Source: Thalassobacillus_A hwangdonensis (GTDB lineage Bacteria; Bacillota; Bacilli; Bacillales; Halobacillaceae). From it: a stretch of 64,000 bases of DNA. A program made the position numbers and the translations under genes. Shown one piece after another: positions 8,382 to 16,636 of this stretch. The stretch lies in the NCBI RefSeq assembly GCF_042675915.1, contig NZ_JBHTKL010000005.1, forward strand, positions 868,001 to 932,000. The letters are read 5' to 3'. Within the stretch, counting starts at the first letter, position 1. Every line of letters begins with the position of its first letter. The notes under the pieces are model-generated. The model was not told the DNA's origin, did no database searches, and saw only the letters and a program-made list of their open reading frames with translations.

Positions 8382-9453
8382 GCTGTTTCATTCCAATCAG
8401 AAAGCCATGTGGCATCATTACCTGAATCAAATCGAACAGAAGGATATTTATTTCACACCGGAATACTGTGAAGTGCATGAGCGGAACGGAGAAGGAAAGG
8501 CGACACTCTTTATATATGAAGAAGCAGGGAAATTCGTCTACTATCCATTTTTGTTACGGAAAGTGAATGATCTCCCATTTTTCAAAAACCGAATGGGATT
8601 CGGAGGGGATATCTATGATCTGACCACGCCATATGGGTATGGCGGTCCGATCACGAATGCAGGAGTAGAGGACCAAACGCTGCTATTTTATAACTTTTCG
8701 AAAGTCTTCCGGGAATTTTGCCTGGAAAATCGGATTGTTACGGAATTCATCCGCTTCCATCCTGTCATAAGCAATCATGCGCTGGATCCAACTTTAGAGC
8801 CGCTTTATTTGCGCAATACGATTGCGGTTGACTTGACTTGTGAGGAGGAAACGATCTGGAGCAATTACGATAGTCCGAACCGGAACCGGATAAGGAAGGC
8901 CACCTCAAATGGATTGAGTGTGGTCCATAAGCCGTTGACGGACCGTTCGAACTTCATGCGGATCTATTATTCTACGATGAAAAAGAACAATGCCAGCAGC
9001 TATTATTATTTTTCCGGCAGTTATTTTCAAAACAAGGCCGATCTCCTCGGAGAGAATGCCGAGCTGCTCGAAGTGATGCATGAAGGCAGGGCGATTTTCT
9101 CGGGAATCTTCATGAGTTATGGAGATTTTGTCCATTACGATCTAGTCGGTTCAGATCAGAACTATTTGAAGCTTTGCCCGAACAATTTCGTCATCGATTA
9201 TGCGGCGAAATGGGCGAAGGAGAACGGGAAAATGTATCTGCATTTAGGTGGCGGATACACAGGGGACGATCAGCTGTACCGCTTCAAAAAACGCTTCAAC
9301 AAATATGGGGATCTTCCTTTTTACATCGGAAAGAGGATCCATGATGAAGCGCTGTATGAAGCAATTACGGAAGGTCTACCTAAAAATGACAGCTACTTCC
9401 CGCTCTACAGGCATCCAGACCTCGTGGAAAGGAAGAAGGAAACCGTCGGTTGA
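8371..9453 (+). CDS. FemAB-like / double-GNAT acyltransferase
   Basis: Cytoplasmic protein of 360 residues with the FemAB-type double GNAT fold: N-terminal domain including FFKNRMGFGGDIYDLTTPYGYG, and C-terminal domain with SGIFMSYGDFVHYDLVGSD, LHLGGGYTGDDQLYRFKKRF. Such proteins transfer amino acids or acyl groups; in polysaccharide clusters they are proposed to decorate amino sugars with an aminoacyl group. It overlaps the preceding GNAT gene, so the two are probably co-translated. Donor and acceptor unknown. Confidence 0.7.
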   Translation: MGYKLFHSNQKAMWHHYLNQIEQKDIYFTPEYCEVHERNGEGKATLFIYEEAGKFVYYPFLLRKVNDLPFFKNRMGFGGDIYDLTTPYGYGGPITNAGVEDQTLLFYNFSKVFREFCLENRIVTEFIRFHPVISNHALDPTLEPLYLRNTIAVDLTCEEETIWSNYDSPNRNRIRKATSNGLSVVHKPLTDRSNFMRIYYSTMKKNNASSYYYFSGSYFQNKADLLGENAELLEVMHEGRAIFSGIFMSYGDFVHYDLVGSDQNYLKLCPNNFVIDYAAKWAKENGKMYLHLGGGYTGDDQLYRFKKRFNKYGDLPFYIGKRIHDEALYEAITEGLPKNDSYFPLYRHPDLVERKKETVG

Positions 9454-9484
9454 GTCGCGAGACATACAAGGAGGTGCATGAAAC

Positions 9485-10657
9485 ATGAGTCGAATACCAG
9501 AGCGGATCCATCTTGCTGCACCGCACATGACTGGAATGGAACAGTTTTTCATCAAGGAAGCATTTGATACGAACTGGATCGCCCCGCTTGGACCGAATGT
9601 TGACGGGTTTGAAAATGAAGTCGCTGAATATGTAGGTGTGAACCATGCGCTGGCACTAAACTCCGGAACAGCGGCAATCCACTTGGCATTACGTGTATTA
9701 GATGTAGGGCCGGGAGATGTCGTGTTCTGCCCATCGCTCACGTTCGTCGCGAGCGCGAACCCGATTCTTTATCAGGGCGCGGAGCCTGTCTTCATCGATT
9801 CCGAGCCGGAAACGTGGAACATGTCGCCGCTTGCATTGGAAACGGCACTGGAGGATGCGGTGATGGTGGGGAGGTTGCCGAAAGCGGTGATCGTCGTGAA
9901 TCTTTATGGTCAAAGTGCAAAAATAGAGGAAATCATGGAACTTTGTGCACAGTACGGGGTTCCAGTGATTGAAGATGCTGCAGAATCACTTGGTTCGTCA
10001 TATAAAGGAAGGCCGAGTGGTTCGTTTGGACACTTCGGGATTTTTTCCTTCAATGGTAATAAGATCATAACGACTTCCGGCGGTGGCATGCTCGTTTCTG
10101 ATGATGCGGAGGCAATGGCCTATGCGAGACATTTGTCCACGCAGGCGAAAGATCCTGCCCCGTACTACCAGCATAGTGAGATGGGGTACAACTACCGGAT
10201 GAGCAATATCGTCGCTGGAATCGGCCGGGCCCAGATGAAAGTGCTTGATAAACGGGTCAGGCAGAAACGGCGTATTTTCAAGCGGTACGAACATAGTTTG
10301 ATGGATGTGCCGGAGCTTTTCTTCCAGCCTGAGGCGAAGGATAGCTTGCACAATCGCTGGCTGTCGACACTGCTGATTGATGAGACTTGCGGATTGAAAC
10401 CACTCGATCTCGTCGATGCATTGGCGCTTGAAAATATTGAGGCGCGGCCCGTGTGGAAACCGCTTCACTTACAGCCGCTCTTCGAGGATTGCAATTATTA
10501 CCCGCATACACAAGCGGAGAGCATATCCGCTTCGTTGTTCGAGCAGGGAGTATGTCTGCCTTCAGGTACCGCTATGACGGAAAAGGATCAGGATAGGGTC
10601 ATCCATGCCGTTCGGGCGTATGTCGGTGGGGCTGTTGAAAAGAAGCAGGCGACATGA
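9485..10657 (+). CDS. PLP-dependent NDP-4-keto-sugar aminotransferase (DegT/DnrJ/EryC1, EpsN/PglE-like)
   Basis: Enzyme of 390 residues that would convert an NDP-4-keto-6-deoxy sugar to the 4-amino sugar. Motifs of the fold-type I family are clear: NSGTAAIHLALR, VIEDAAESLGSSYKG, the PLP lysine in FSFNGNKIITTSGGGM, and YRMSNIVAGIGRAQM. ATG at 9485 follows AAGGAGG. It works directly on the product of the dehydratase encoded next. Confidence 0.9.
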   Translation: MSRIPERIHLAAPHMTGMEQFFIKEAFDTNWIAPLGPNVDGFENEVAEYVGVNHALALNSGTAAIHLALRVLDVGPGDVVFCPSLTFVASANPILYQGAEPVFIDSEPETWNMSPLALETALEDAVMVGRLPKAVIVVNLYGQSAKIEEIMELCAQYGVPVIEDAAESLGSSYKGRPSGSFGHFGIFSFNGNKIITTSGGGMLVSDDAEAMAYARHLSTQAKDPAPYYQHSEMGYNYRMSNIVAGIGRAQMKVLDKRVRQKRRIFKRYEHSLMDVPELFFQPEAKDSLHNRWLSTLLIDETCGLKPLDLVDALALENIEARPVWKPLHLQPLFEDCNYYPHTQAESISASLFEQGVCLPSGTAMTEKDQDRVIHAVRAYVGGAVEKKQAT

Positions 10658-10673
10658 TGAGGTGTCAGTTTGA

Positions 10674-10689
10674 ATTCGTTATTAAGAAT
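10674..10689. promoter_or_regulatory. Operator-like repeat inside the exopolysaccharide cluster, copy B
   Basis: ATTCGTTATTAAGAAT lies between the aminotransferase stop and the Shine-Dalgarno of the dehydratase gene, identical to 6817-6832. The location just before a ribosome site hints at an internal regulated promoter or a repressor roadblock. Confidence 0.45.
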
Positions 10690-10702
10690 AGGAGGGTTAC
10701 AA

Positions 10703-12523
10703 ATGGGCATGCATAGCCGCGTCGTCTATTTCGGTATCGTCGATTCATTGATCGTGTTCTTTTCCGTCTATGTCAGCACCGTGGTCATGTTTCCCTCGTC
10801 GGATGTGTTTTCGCTGCAGCTGTTGATACTTTCTTCGACATTGATTGTGTGCCATCATGTTTTTGCTTCCTATAATAAACTGTATAAACGCGCATGGGAG
10901 TATGCCGGTGTCGAGGAAATGGTCGTCATTTTCAAATCGATTACCTTATCCGTGGTGCTCGCGACGGCGGTCCAGTTTTTCATAAGTGCAGATGTTTATC
11001 TTCGAGTGCTGGCTTCAGCCTGGATGATCCAGCTGTTGTTCATCAGTGCATCTCGATTTTCATGGCGGTGGTACAGGGATAAAAAAGTTGCCGGACGGAG
11101 TGTGAAGGAAGGGAAGAGGACGCTGATCATCGGAGCTGGTTCCGCTGGGACGATGGTGGCGAGGCAGATGAAAAATAAAAGCAACTGTGATCTGCTGCCT
11201 GTCGCTTTTATTGATGACGATCCACGGAAGCATCAGTTGCATATTCTGTCACTCCCGGTTGTCGGCGGGATGGATCTGCTGGCGGATACGATTGAGGACA
11301 TGCAGATTGAAAAGCTGATTATCGCTATTCCTTCTTTGAGTAAAAAGGAGTTGAGTATGATTAAGGAAAAATGTCTCCAAACGGGCGTGGAGACGCAGTC
11401 CGTGCCGATGTATGAAGACCTGGTTATGGGGAAGTTGACCGTGACGGATATGAAAGAGGTGAAAATCGACGATCTGCTTGGGAGACATCCGGTTGACCTT
11501 GAGACTGCCGCGATGGAAGGATTTATTTCTGGTAGGACAGTCCTCGTTACCGGGGCAGGTGGATCGATCGGATCGGAAATCTGCCGGCAGCTGTCACAGT
11601 TCAGTCCTTCGCGGGTGGTGCTGCTTGGTCACGGAGAAAACAGCATCTATGCCATCGAGATGGAGTTGAAGGAGAGCTTCGGGGATCATGTGGAGTATGT
11701 GACGGAGATTGCGGATATCAAGGACCGAGAGCGGATGTTCGATATCATGCACAAGTATGAACCGGAAGTTGTCATCCACGCGGCTGCCCATAAGCACGTA
11801 CCTTTGATGGAAAAAAATCCGGATGAGGCGATTCGGAATAACGTTTGGGGAACAAAAAATGTTGCCGAAGCAGCGGATGCATGGGGTGTCGCTACGTTTG
11901 TGATGATTTCGTCTGATAAGGCAGTGAACCCGACGAGTGTGATGGGATCGACAAAGCGTGTGGCGGAAATGATCGTGAAAGACCTTGATAAACAGAGTGC
12001 GACGAGATTTGTGGCGGTACGATTCGGTAATGTTCTTGGGAGTCGTGGTAGTGTGATTCCACGGTTTGTGGATCAGATCAAGCGCGGCGGTCCGGTTACG
12101 GTGACAGATCCGGAGATGACTCGGTATTTCATGACGATACCTGAAGCATCGAAGCTCGTGCTGCAGGCAGCGTCGCTTGCGCAGGGGGGAGAAATCTTCG
12201 TGCTCGATATGGGTGAGCCGGTGAAAATTGTGGATTTGGCGAGGAACTTGATTGAGCTATCAGGCTTTCGCGAGGATGAAATCGGTATAACGTTTACCGG
12301 GGTGCGGCCAGGAGAGAAGTTGTATGAAGAGTTGTTGAATGTAGATGAGATTCAGGAGGAACAGGTTCATCCGCGTATCCATGTCGGAGTTTCGCCGGAA
12401 GTGGATGTAGCGGAAGTGATGGACAGGGTCGAGGCCGCTCTGTTGCAAGACGCAGCCACCATCCGCACCACCCTGCTCGAAATCGCCAACAGGGGACAGA
12501 CCCTCACCCCGGCAGCACTTTAA
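10703..12523 (+). CDS. NDP-N-acetylglucosamine 4,6-dehydratase, membrane-bound (EpsC/PglF/CapD-like)
   Basis: Large form of about 606 residues: four N-terminal membrane segments, a CoA-binding-like Rossmann domain (LIIGAGSAGTMVARQM), then the SDR dehydratase with TGAGGSIGSEICRQL for NAD, SSDKAVNPTSVMGSTKR containing the catalytic Met-x3-Lys variant typical of this subfamily, and VRFGNVLGSRGSVIP. It supplies the 4-keto-6-deoxy sugar to the aminotransferase. ATG at 10703 is chosen because GGAGGG ends 6 bases before it; an upstream TTG at 10670 would make the operator-like repeat coding. The last ~10 codons include a REP core, and the stop codon is within REP sequence. Confidence 0.9.
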   Translation: MGMHSRVVYFGIVDSLIVFFSVYVSTVVMFPSSDVFSLQLLILSSTLIVCHHVFASYNKLYKRAWEYAGVEEMVVIFKSITLSVVLATAVQFFISADVYLRVLASAWMIQLLFISASRFSWRWYRDKKVAGRSVKEGKRTLIIGAGSAGTMVARQMKNKSNCDLLPVAFIDDDPRKHQLHILSLPVVGGMDLLADTIEDMQIEKLIIAIPSLSKKELSMIKEKCLQTGVETQSVPMYEDLVMGKLTVTDMKEVKIDDLLGRHPVDLETAAMEGFISGRTVLVTGAGGSIGSEICRQLSQFSPSRVVLLGHGENSIYAIEMELKESFGDHVEYVTEIADIKDRERMFDIMHKYEPEVVIHAAAHKHVPLMEKNPDEAIRNNVWGTKNVAEAADAWGVATFVMISSDKAVNPTSVMGSTKRVAEMIVKDLDKQSATRFVAVRFGNVLGSRGSVIPRFVDQIKRGGPVTVTDPEMTRYFMTIPEASKLVLQAASLAQGGEIFVLDMGEPVKIVDLARNLIELSGFREDEIGITFTGVRPGEKLYEELLNVDEIQEEQVHPRIHVGVSPEVDVAEVMDRVEAALLQDAATIRTTLLEIANRGQTLTPAAL

Positions 12524-12606
12524 AGCAAGTGCGCTTTAAAGCATGTGGGGACAGTCCCTCACTGAGGTGCTGCGGTGTCGCTTTACCTTGCTGAGGGACT
12601 GTCCCC
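12492..12606. repeat. REP palindrome copy 2, extended, overlapping the end of the dehydratase gene
   Basis: A GGGGACAGACCCTCA core (12492-12506) lies inside the dehydratase gene. CTTTAAAGC repeats follow, the first containing the TAA stop. Then come the main arms GGGGACAGTCCCTCA (12547-12561) and TGAGGGACTGTCCCC (12592-12606) around a 30-base loop. It probably terminates the exopolysaccharide operon. Confidence 0.88.
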
Positions 12607-12734
12607 TTCGAAAATCGTAAATTGGAAGTAGAGATGTTTCAGGTTCCATTTGTTTGGCTTGATCAAGCTTCTGGTTATGTAGATTGATAGGTTAGGAAAT
12701 TACGTTTTTTATATTTCGCCTTGGTTATTGCTTC

Positions 12735-12765
12735 TTTGTATAGTGTGAGATGACCACTATACAAA
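12735..12765. promoter_or_regulatory. 11-bp inverted repeat before the RAYT gene
   Basis: TTTGTATAGTG (12735-12745) and CACTATACAAA (12755-12765) are perfect arms around 9 bases. The right arm runs into the AAAGGAG ribosome site of the transposase. In RNA the hairpin could hide that site; in DNA it resembles an operator. Confidence 0.6.
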
Positions 12766-12777
12766 GGAGTGTTTTTT

Positions 12778-13329
12778 ATGCCAAGAAAGCGACGAATCTG
12801 GTACCCGGGTTGCACGTATCACATTACTGCAAGGGGGAACAGGAAGGACACGATTTTCTTTGATGACAAGGATTACCGGCAGTATTTGCATTTGTTAGCT
12901 GAGTCGAAAATCTATTACCCTCATCAAATCCACGCGTATTGCCTTATGCGCAACCACGTTCACCTTCTGCTTGAAACGATTGAACATCCTCCAGGTGACA
13001 TCATCAAGTTTGTTCATTTCCGTTACGCCATCTATTTCAATAAAAGGTATGACTTCATCGGACACCTCTTCCAGGATCGCTTTCATTCTCAGGTTATAAA
13101 ATCACTCAAATATATGAGAGATACAAGCAAGTATATCCATCTGAATCCGGTCGAAGCAAAGTTAGTGAAAGAGCCACAGGATTTCAAGTGGAGCAGTTAC
13201 CGTGATTATTTAAGTGACCAAGACTCATCACTAGTCAGCAAATATCGGATCCTCGAAATGTTCGAATACTCCCCAGAAAAATATCACTCCTACATGAAAG
13301 AACCTCACCCATTAACTTCACCGCGTTAA
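12778..13329 (+). CDS. REP-associated tyrosine transposase (RAYT, Y1/IS200-like)
   Basis: HUH-superfamily single-strand transposase of 183 residues. Key features are the N-terminal YHITARGNRKDTIFF block, the metal-binding HUH motif in MRNHVHLLLE, and the catalytic tyrosine region SKYIHLNPVEAKL with the Y-x-x-x-N-P pattern of RAYTs. ATG at 12778 is chosen because AGGAG precedes it by 8 bases. REP palindromes flank it on both sides and its stop codon TAA lies in the TTAAA motif of copy 3. RAYTs are single-copy, usually immobile genes that are thought to spread or maintain REP elements. Confidence 0.92.
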   Translation: MPRKRRIWYPGCTYHITARGNRKDTIFFDDKDYRQYLHLLAESKIYYPHQIHAYCLMRNHVHLLLETIEHPPGDIIKFVHFRYAIYFNKRYDFIGHLFQDRFHSQVIKSLKYMRDTSKYIHLNPVEAKLVKEPQDFKWSSYRDYLSDQDSSLVSKYRILEMFEYSPEKYHSYMKEPHPLTSPR

Positions 13330-13380
13330 ATTACGTGGGGACAGTCCCTCAGCGCATTAAAGCGGTGAGGGACTGTCCCC
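13327..13380. repeat. REP palindrome copy 3, directly after the RAYT gene
   Basis: Arms GGGGACAGTCCCTCA (13337-13351) and TGAGGGACTGTCCCC (13366-13380) close a 14-base loop. TTAAA at 13327-13331 is 5 bases before the arm and contains the RAYT stop codon. Confidence 0.92.
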
Positions 13381-13408
13381 ATTTATGCATTTTTTATGCG
13401 GAAAATAT

Positions 13409-13485
13409 AACACAAATGAACATTTTATGTTCGTTTGTGTTGACTTATGTCGATTTCAGTTTTAGAATGGAACACAATCGAACAT
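13409..13485 (+). promoter_or_regulatory. Sigma-A promoter with three DeoR-type operator boxes
   Basis: The -35 TTGACT (13440-13445) and -10 TAGAAT (13463-13468) are 17 bp apart. AACACAAATGAACAT (13409-13423) and its one-mismatch inverse (13427-13441) form a palindrome overlapping the -35. A third copy, AACACAATCGAACAT (13471-13485), follows the -10. Three matching boxes around one promoter point to repression, most simply by the DeoR-type product of the first gene. Confidence 0.7.
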
Positions 13486-13508
13486 ATAAATACAAAGGAT
13501 GAATGACG

Positions 13509-14258
13509 ATGCTGCAAGCAGAACGACGAAGCAATATCATCCAGCACTTACATGAAGAAGGAACCATCCTTATCGAAGCGCTTGCTTCGAAATACAATGT
13601 TTCTCCGATGACGATCAGGCGTGACTTAGCTGCCTTAGAAAAAGAAGGCAAGCTCGTCCGATCTCATGGTGGAGCGGTTTTACCTGAAAGCATGGAACAG
13701 GAAGTACCGTATCAAACGAAGCTCTCCAGCTACAAGCAGGAGAAGGAAGCGATCGCTAAAAAAGCGGTGGAACGCATCCCGCAAAATGGCAGAGTGCTTC
13801 TGGACTCCGGCACAACGAACCTCGAAATCGCGAAGCTGTTGAAATCCCGCAGCGACCTGACCATCATCACCAATGATGCGAAGATTTCGATGGAACTGCT
13901 CCATTCTGAGTCACAGGTCATTTCCACCGGCGGCGAGCTGCAAAAAGATGTTGGCGCTTTCATCGGCCCACTCGTCCAGGAACTGCTCCGGAACATCCGC
14001 GTCGATGTCGTTTTTCTAGGTGCGAATGCCATCGATCTTCATGATGGGATCACCACACCTTCAATGGAGAAAGCCTACATCAAGAAATTGATGCTCGATA
14101 GCGCAAGGTCGAAATGGATCGTTGCGGATCATAGCAAATTCAACAAGCGCTCCTTCGCTCATGTCTGCAATTTTTCTGAAGTGAACGGCATCATCACCGA
14201 TGACCAGATTAATGCAGAAACTCGCAGACAGCTGGAGCAGGAAACCAACATTTATTGA
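13509..14258 (+). CDS. DeoR-family transcriptional repressor
   Basis: Regulator of 249 residues with an N-terminal winged helix (RRSNIIQHLHEEGTILIEALASKYNVSPMTIRRDL region, about 6-40) and a C-terminal sugar-phosphate isomerase-like sensor domain (LDSGTTNLEIAKLL, TNDAKISMELL, FLGANAIDLHDGITTPS). ATG at 13509 is preferred over 13503 because AAAGGA is 9 bases upstream. It heads the threonate-type operon and probably senses a phosphorylated four-carbon intermediate, an inference from the domain family. Confidence 0.88.
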   Translation: MLQAERRSNIIQHLHEEGTILIEALASKYNVSPMTIRRDLAALEKEGKLVRSHGGAVLPESMEQEVPYQTKLSSYKQEKEAIAKKAVERIPQNGRVLLDSGTTNLEIAKLLKSRSDLTIITNDAKISMELLHSESQVISTGGELQKDVGAFIGPLVQELLRNIRVDVVFLGANAIDLHDGITTPSMEKAYIKKLMLDSARSKWIVADHSKFNKRSFAHVCNFSEVNGIITDDQINAETRRQLEQETNIY

Positions 14259-14289
14259 CTAGACATCACAGCAGAAAGAGGTGCACACC

Positions 14290-15579
14290 ATGGACGTAGT
14301 CGTTGTATGTGATGATTTGACCGGCGCGAATGCTACCGGCGTCAAATTATCGAAAAAAGGCTTCAAGACCGCAACGGTCATTCACGGCCTTCCCGTTCCG
14401 GAAACCGGCTACGATGCATTCTGTCTCGACACCGACAGCCGTTATGTAACTGAAAGTCAGGCGCGCAGCCGGGTCACGAGTGCATTGGAAGACAGTGAAA
14501 AGAATGGGAGAGCCAGCATATACAGTAAGCGCGTCGACAGTACTCTCCGAGGCAATATCGGATCAGAAATCGAAGCGATGCTCGACTTTTTAGGTGAAGA
14601 TGCAATTGCAGTCGTCGTTTCTTCTTTTCCTGAATCAGGACGCACGACGATCGGGGGCTACCTACTCGTAGAAGACATCCCGCTCCAGGAAACGGATGTT
14701 GCTAAGGACCCGGTAAGCCCGCTGACGACTTCGAAAGTCGAAGAAATTGTTGCGAAACAAACCAAACTTCCGATTACAACAATCGGCTTATCAACAGTGC
14801 TCGACGGCAAGGAAAAACTCCGAAACGCACTGGAAGAAGCGGCAAGTTCCAATCGAATCATCTGTATCGATGCCGTCACTGATGAACATATCGATCTGAT
14901 CGCAGAAGTGGTGAAGGACACCCCGCAGCCGGTGCTATCTGTCGATCCCGGTCCATTCACGGCTGCTTATGCAAGCAAAAAAATGAACCAGGCGAAAAAA
15001 GACAACAAGTACCTGGTCACCATCGGCAGTGTCACATCACAGACTGGCCTTCAACTGGACTATTTCATCCAGAAATCGAACATCACGCCGATTTACGCTA
15101 AGCCTGAGCGACTGGCAACGTTCACGGACAAGTGGCAGGAGGAAGTCGATAGAGTGGTAAGTGAGGCGGAAGGGTCCATCGCCAAAAGCAACATCATCCT
15201 GATCACGACCTACCACCCTGGGCAGGAGCGGCTCGACCTCTCCAGCATCGCCGAACAAGAAGGTACAACAGAAGAAGGTTTGGCGAAGCGGATTACCGAT
15301 GGGCTGGCCTCAATCAGTCGCCGCGTGATGGAAGGGCATAAAGATGATTTCAAAGGCTGCTACCTCAGTGGTGGCGACGTTACTGCTTCCGTCTGCTCGA
15401 TCACCAGGGCACACGGCATCGAACTTGAAGATGAAGTAATTCCGCTTGCTGCGTTTGGAAAATTCATCGGCGGTTACCTCGATGGCATGAAGGTCGTGAC
15501 CAAAGGTGGCATGATCGGTGATAAGAAAGCACTGCAAACATGTATCAATTATTTAATTTCAACTACTACAAATTCATAG
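14290..15579 (+). CDS. dtnK: Four-carbon acid sugar kinase (D-threonate 4-kinase type)
   Basis: Cytoplasmic kinase of 429 residues from the family once called DUF1537, which phosphorylates D-threonate, D-erythronate or L-threonate on O4. Visible blocks are VVVCDDLTGANATGVKLSK at the N-terminus, SKRVDSTLRGNIGSE, and the C-terminal nucleotide site GCYLSGGDVTASVC and AFGKFIGGYLDGMKVVTKGG. The pairing with a PdxA2-type dehydrogenase matches the described D-threonate route, so D-threonate is the best guess. ATG at 14290 follows AGAGGTG. Confidence 0.85.
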   Translation: MDVVVVCDDLTGANATGVKLSKKGFKTATVIHGLPVPETGYDAFCLDTDSRYVTESQARSRVTSALEDSEKNGRASIYSKRVDSTLRGNIGSEIEAMLDFLGEDAIAVVVSSFPESGRTTIGGYLLVEDIPLQETDVAKDPVSPLTTSKVEEIVAKQTKLPITTIGLSTVLDGKEKLRNALEEAASSNRIICIDAVTDEHIDLIAEVVKDTPQPVLSVDPGPFTAAYASKKMNQAKKDNKYLVTIGSVTSQTGLQLDYFIQKSNITPIYAKPERLATFTDKWQEEVDRVVSEAEGSIAKSNIILITTYHPGQERLDLSSIAEQEGTTEEGLAKRITDGLASISRRVMEGHKDDFKGCYLSGGDVTASVCSITRAHGIELEDEVIPLAAFGKFIGGYLDGMKVVTKGGMIGDKKALQTCINYLISTTTNS

Positions 15580-15594
15580 AAAAGGATGATCATC

Positions 15595-16602
15595 ATGAGT
15601 AAAAATCAATCTGTCATTGCTATCCCTATCGGAGACCCGGCTGGAATTGGTCCGGAAATCGTTATCAAATCCCTGAAAGAAAGCGAAATCTATGACATTT
15701 GTAAACCGATCGTCATCGGTGACAAAGATGTCCTTGAAGCAATTATGAAATCCATCGACACGCACCTGCATATCAACGTCGTATCTGGTCCAGCTGAAGC
15801 AAAATACGAAGCTGGCACGTTGGATCTGATCAATCTCGACAACGTCGACATCAATGAGTATGAAATGGGTGTCGTTTCCGGAATGTGTGGACAGGCTTCC
15901 TATGAATATATCAAAAAGGCGCACGAACTCGTTGAAGCAGGCGAAGCGGATTCGATCTGTACACCACCAATCAACAAAGAATCCCTGCAGGCGAGCGATG
16001 TTCCTTACATCGATCACACTGCAATGCTATCCGCATTCACGGATTCCCACGATCCGATGACGATGTTTGAAGTAAAAGGATTGCGTATTTTCTTCCTTAC
16101 ACGTCACGTGTCATTGAAAGATTCGATCCCGATGATGACAAAAGAGCGCGTTGAGGATTACCTTGTCCGCTGTAAAGAGGCATTGGAGCTGCTCGGTATT
16201 GAAGAGCCGAAGCTTGCGCTGGCTGGCTTGAACCCGCACTCCGGTGAAGGTGGACTTTTCGGAACGGAAGAGATGGATGAATTGACTCCAGGTATGGAAG
16301 CTGCGCGTGCAAAAGGTGTAACGGTCAATGGTCCAGTACCTGCTGACTCTGTATTCCACCAGGCAGCGAATGGAAAATATGATGCCGTCCTATCGCTTTA
16401 CCACGATCAAGGGCACATCGCAGCGAAAATGTATGACTTCGAGCGTACCGTTTCCGTAACGAACGGACTACCGTACTTGCGTACATCCGTCGACCACGGA
16501 ACCGCGTTCGACATTGCAGGAAAAGGCATTGCAAGTTCTGTCAGCATGGTCGAAGCGATCAAGGCTGCAGCAAAATATACACCGTTTTTCCAACAAAAAT
16601 AA
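15595..16602 (+). CDS. pdxA2: PdxA2-type 4-phospho-threonate dehydrogenase
   Basis: Enzyme of 335 residues, homologous to PdxA. It oxidises 4-phospho-D-threonate or 4-phospho-D-erythronate at C3, followed by decarboxylation to dihydroxyacetone phosphate. Motifs include PIGDPAGIGPEI near the start, the metal ligands in IDHTAML, GLNPHSGEGG, SLYHDQGHIAAKM, and LPYLRTSVDHGTAFDIAGKG. The association with the sugar-acid kinase and a GntP transporter, not with vitamin B6 genes, identifies the PdxA2 subgroup. ATG at 15595 is better spaced from AAAAGG than the one at 15586. Confidence 0.87.
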   Translation: MSKNQSVIAIPIGDPAGIGPEIVIKSLKESEIYDICKPIVIGDKDVLEAIMKSIDTHLHINVVSGPAEAKYEAGTLDLINLDNVDINEYEMGVVSGMCGQASYEYIKKAHELVEAGEADSICTPPINKESLQASDVPYIDHTAMLSAFTDSHDPMTMFEVKGLRIFFLTRHVSLKDSIPMMTKERVEDYLVRCKEALELLGIEEPKLALAGLNPHSGEGGLFGTEEMDELTPGMEAARAKGVTVNGPVPADSVFHQAANGKYDAVLSLYHDQGHIAAKMYDFERTVSVTNGLPYLRTSVDHGTAFDIAGKGIASSVSMVEAIKAAAKYTPFFQQK

Positions 16603-16636
16603 ATAGATAACATTTTCACAAAGGGGAGGAAACAAC

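Noticed and set aside
12778..13329. RAYT gene as part of an active IS200/IS605 element
   Set aside because: No transposon ends, no tnpB, and no second copy in the window; the protein has RAYT features.
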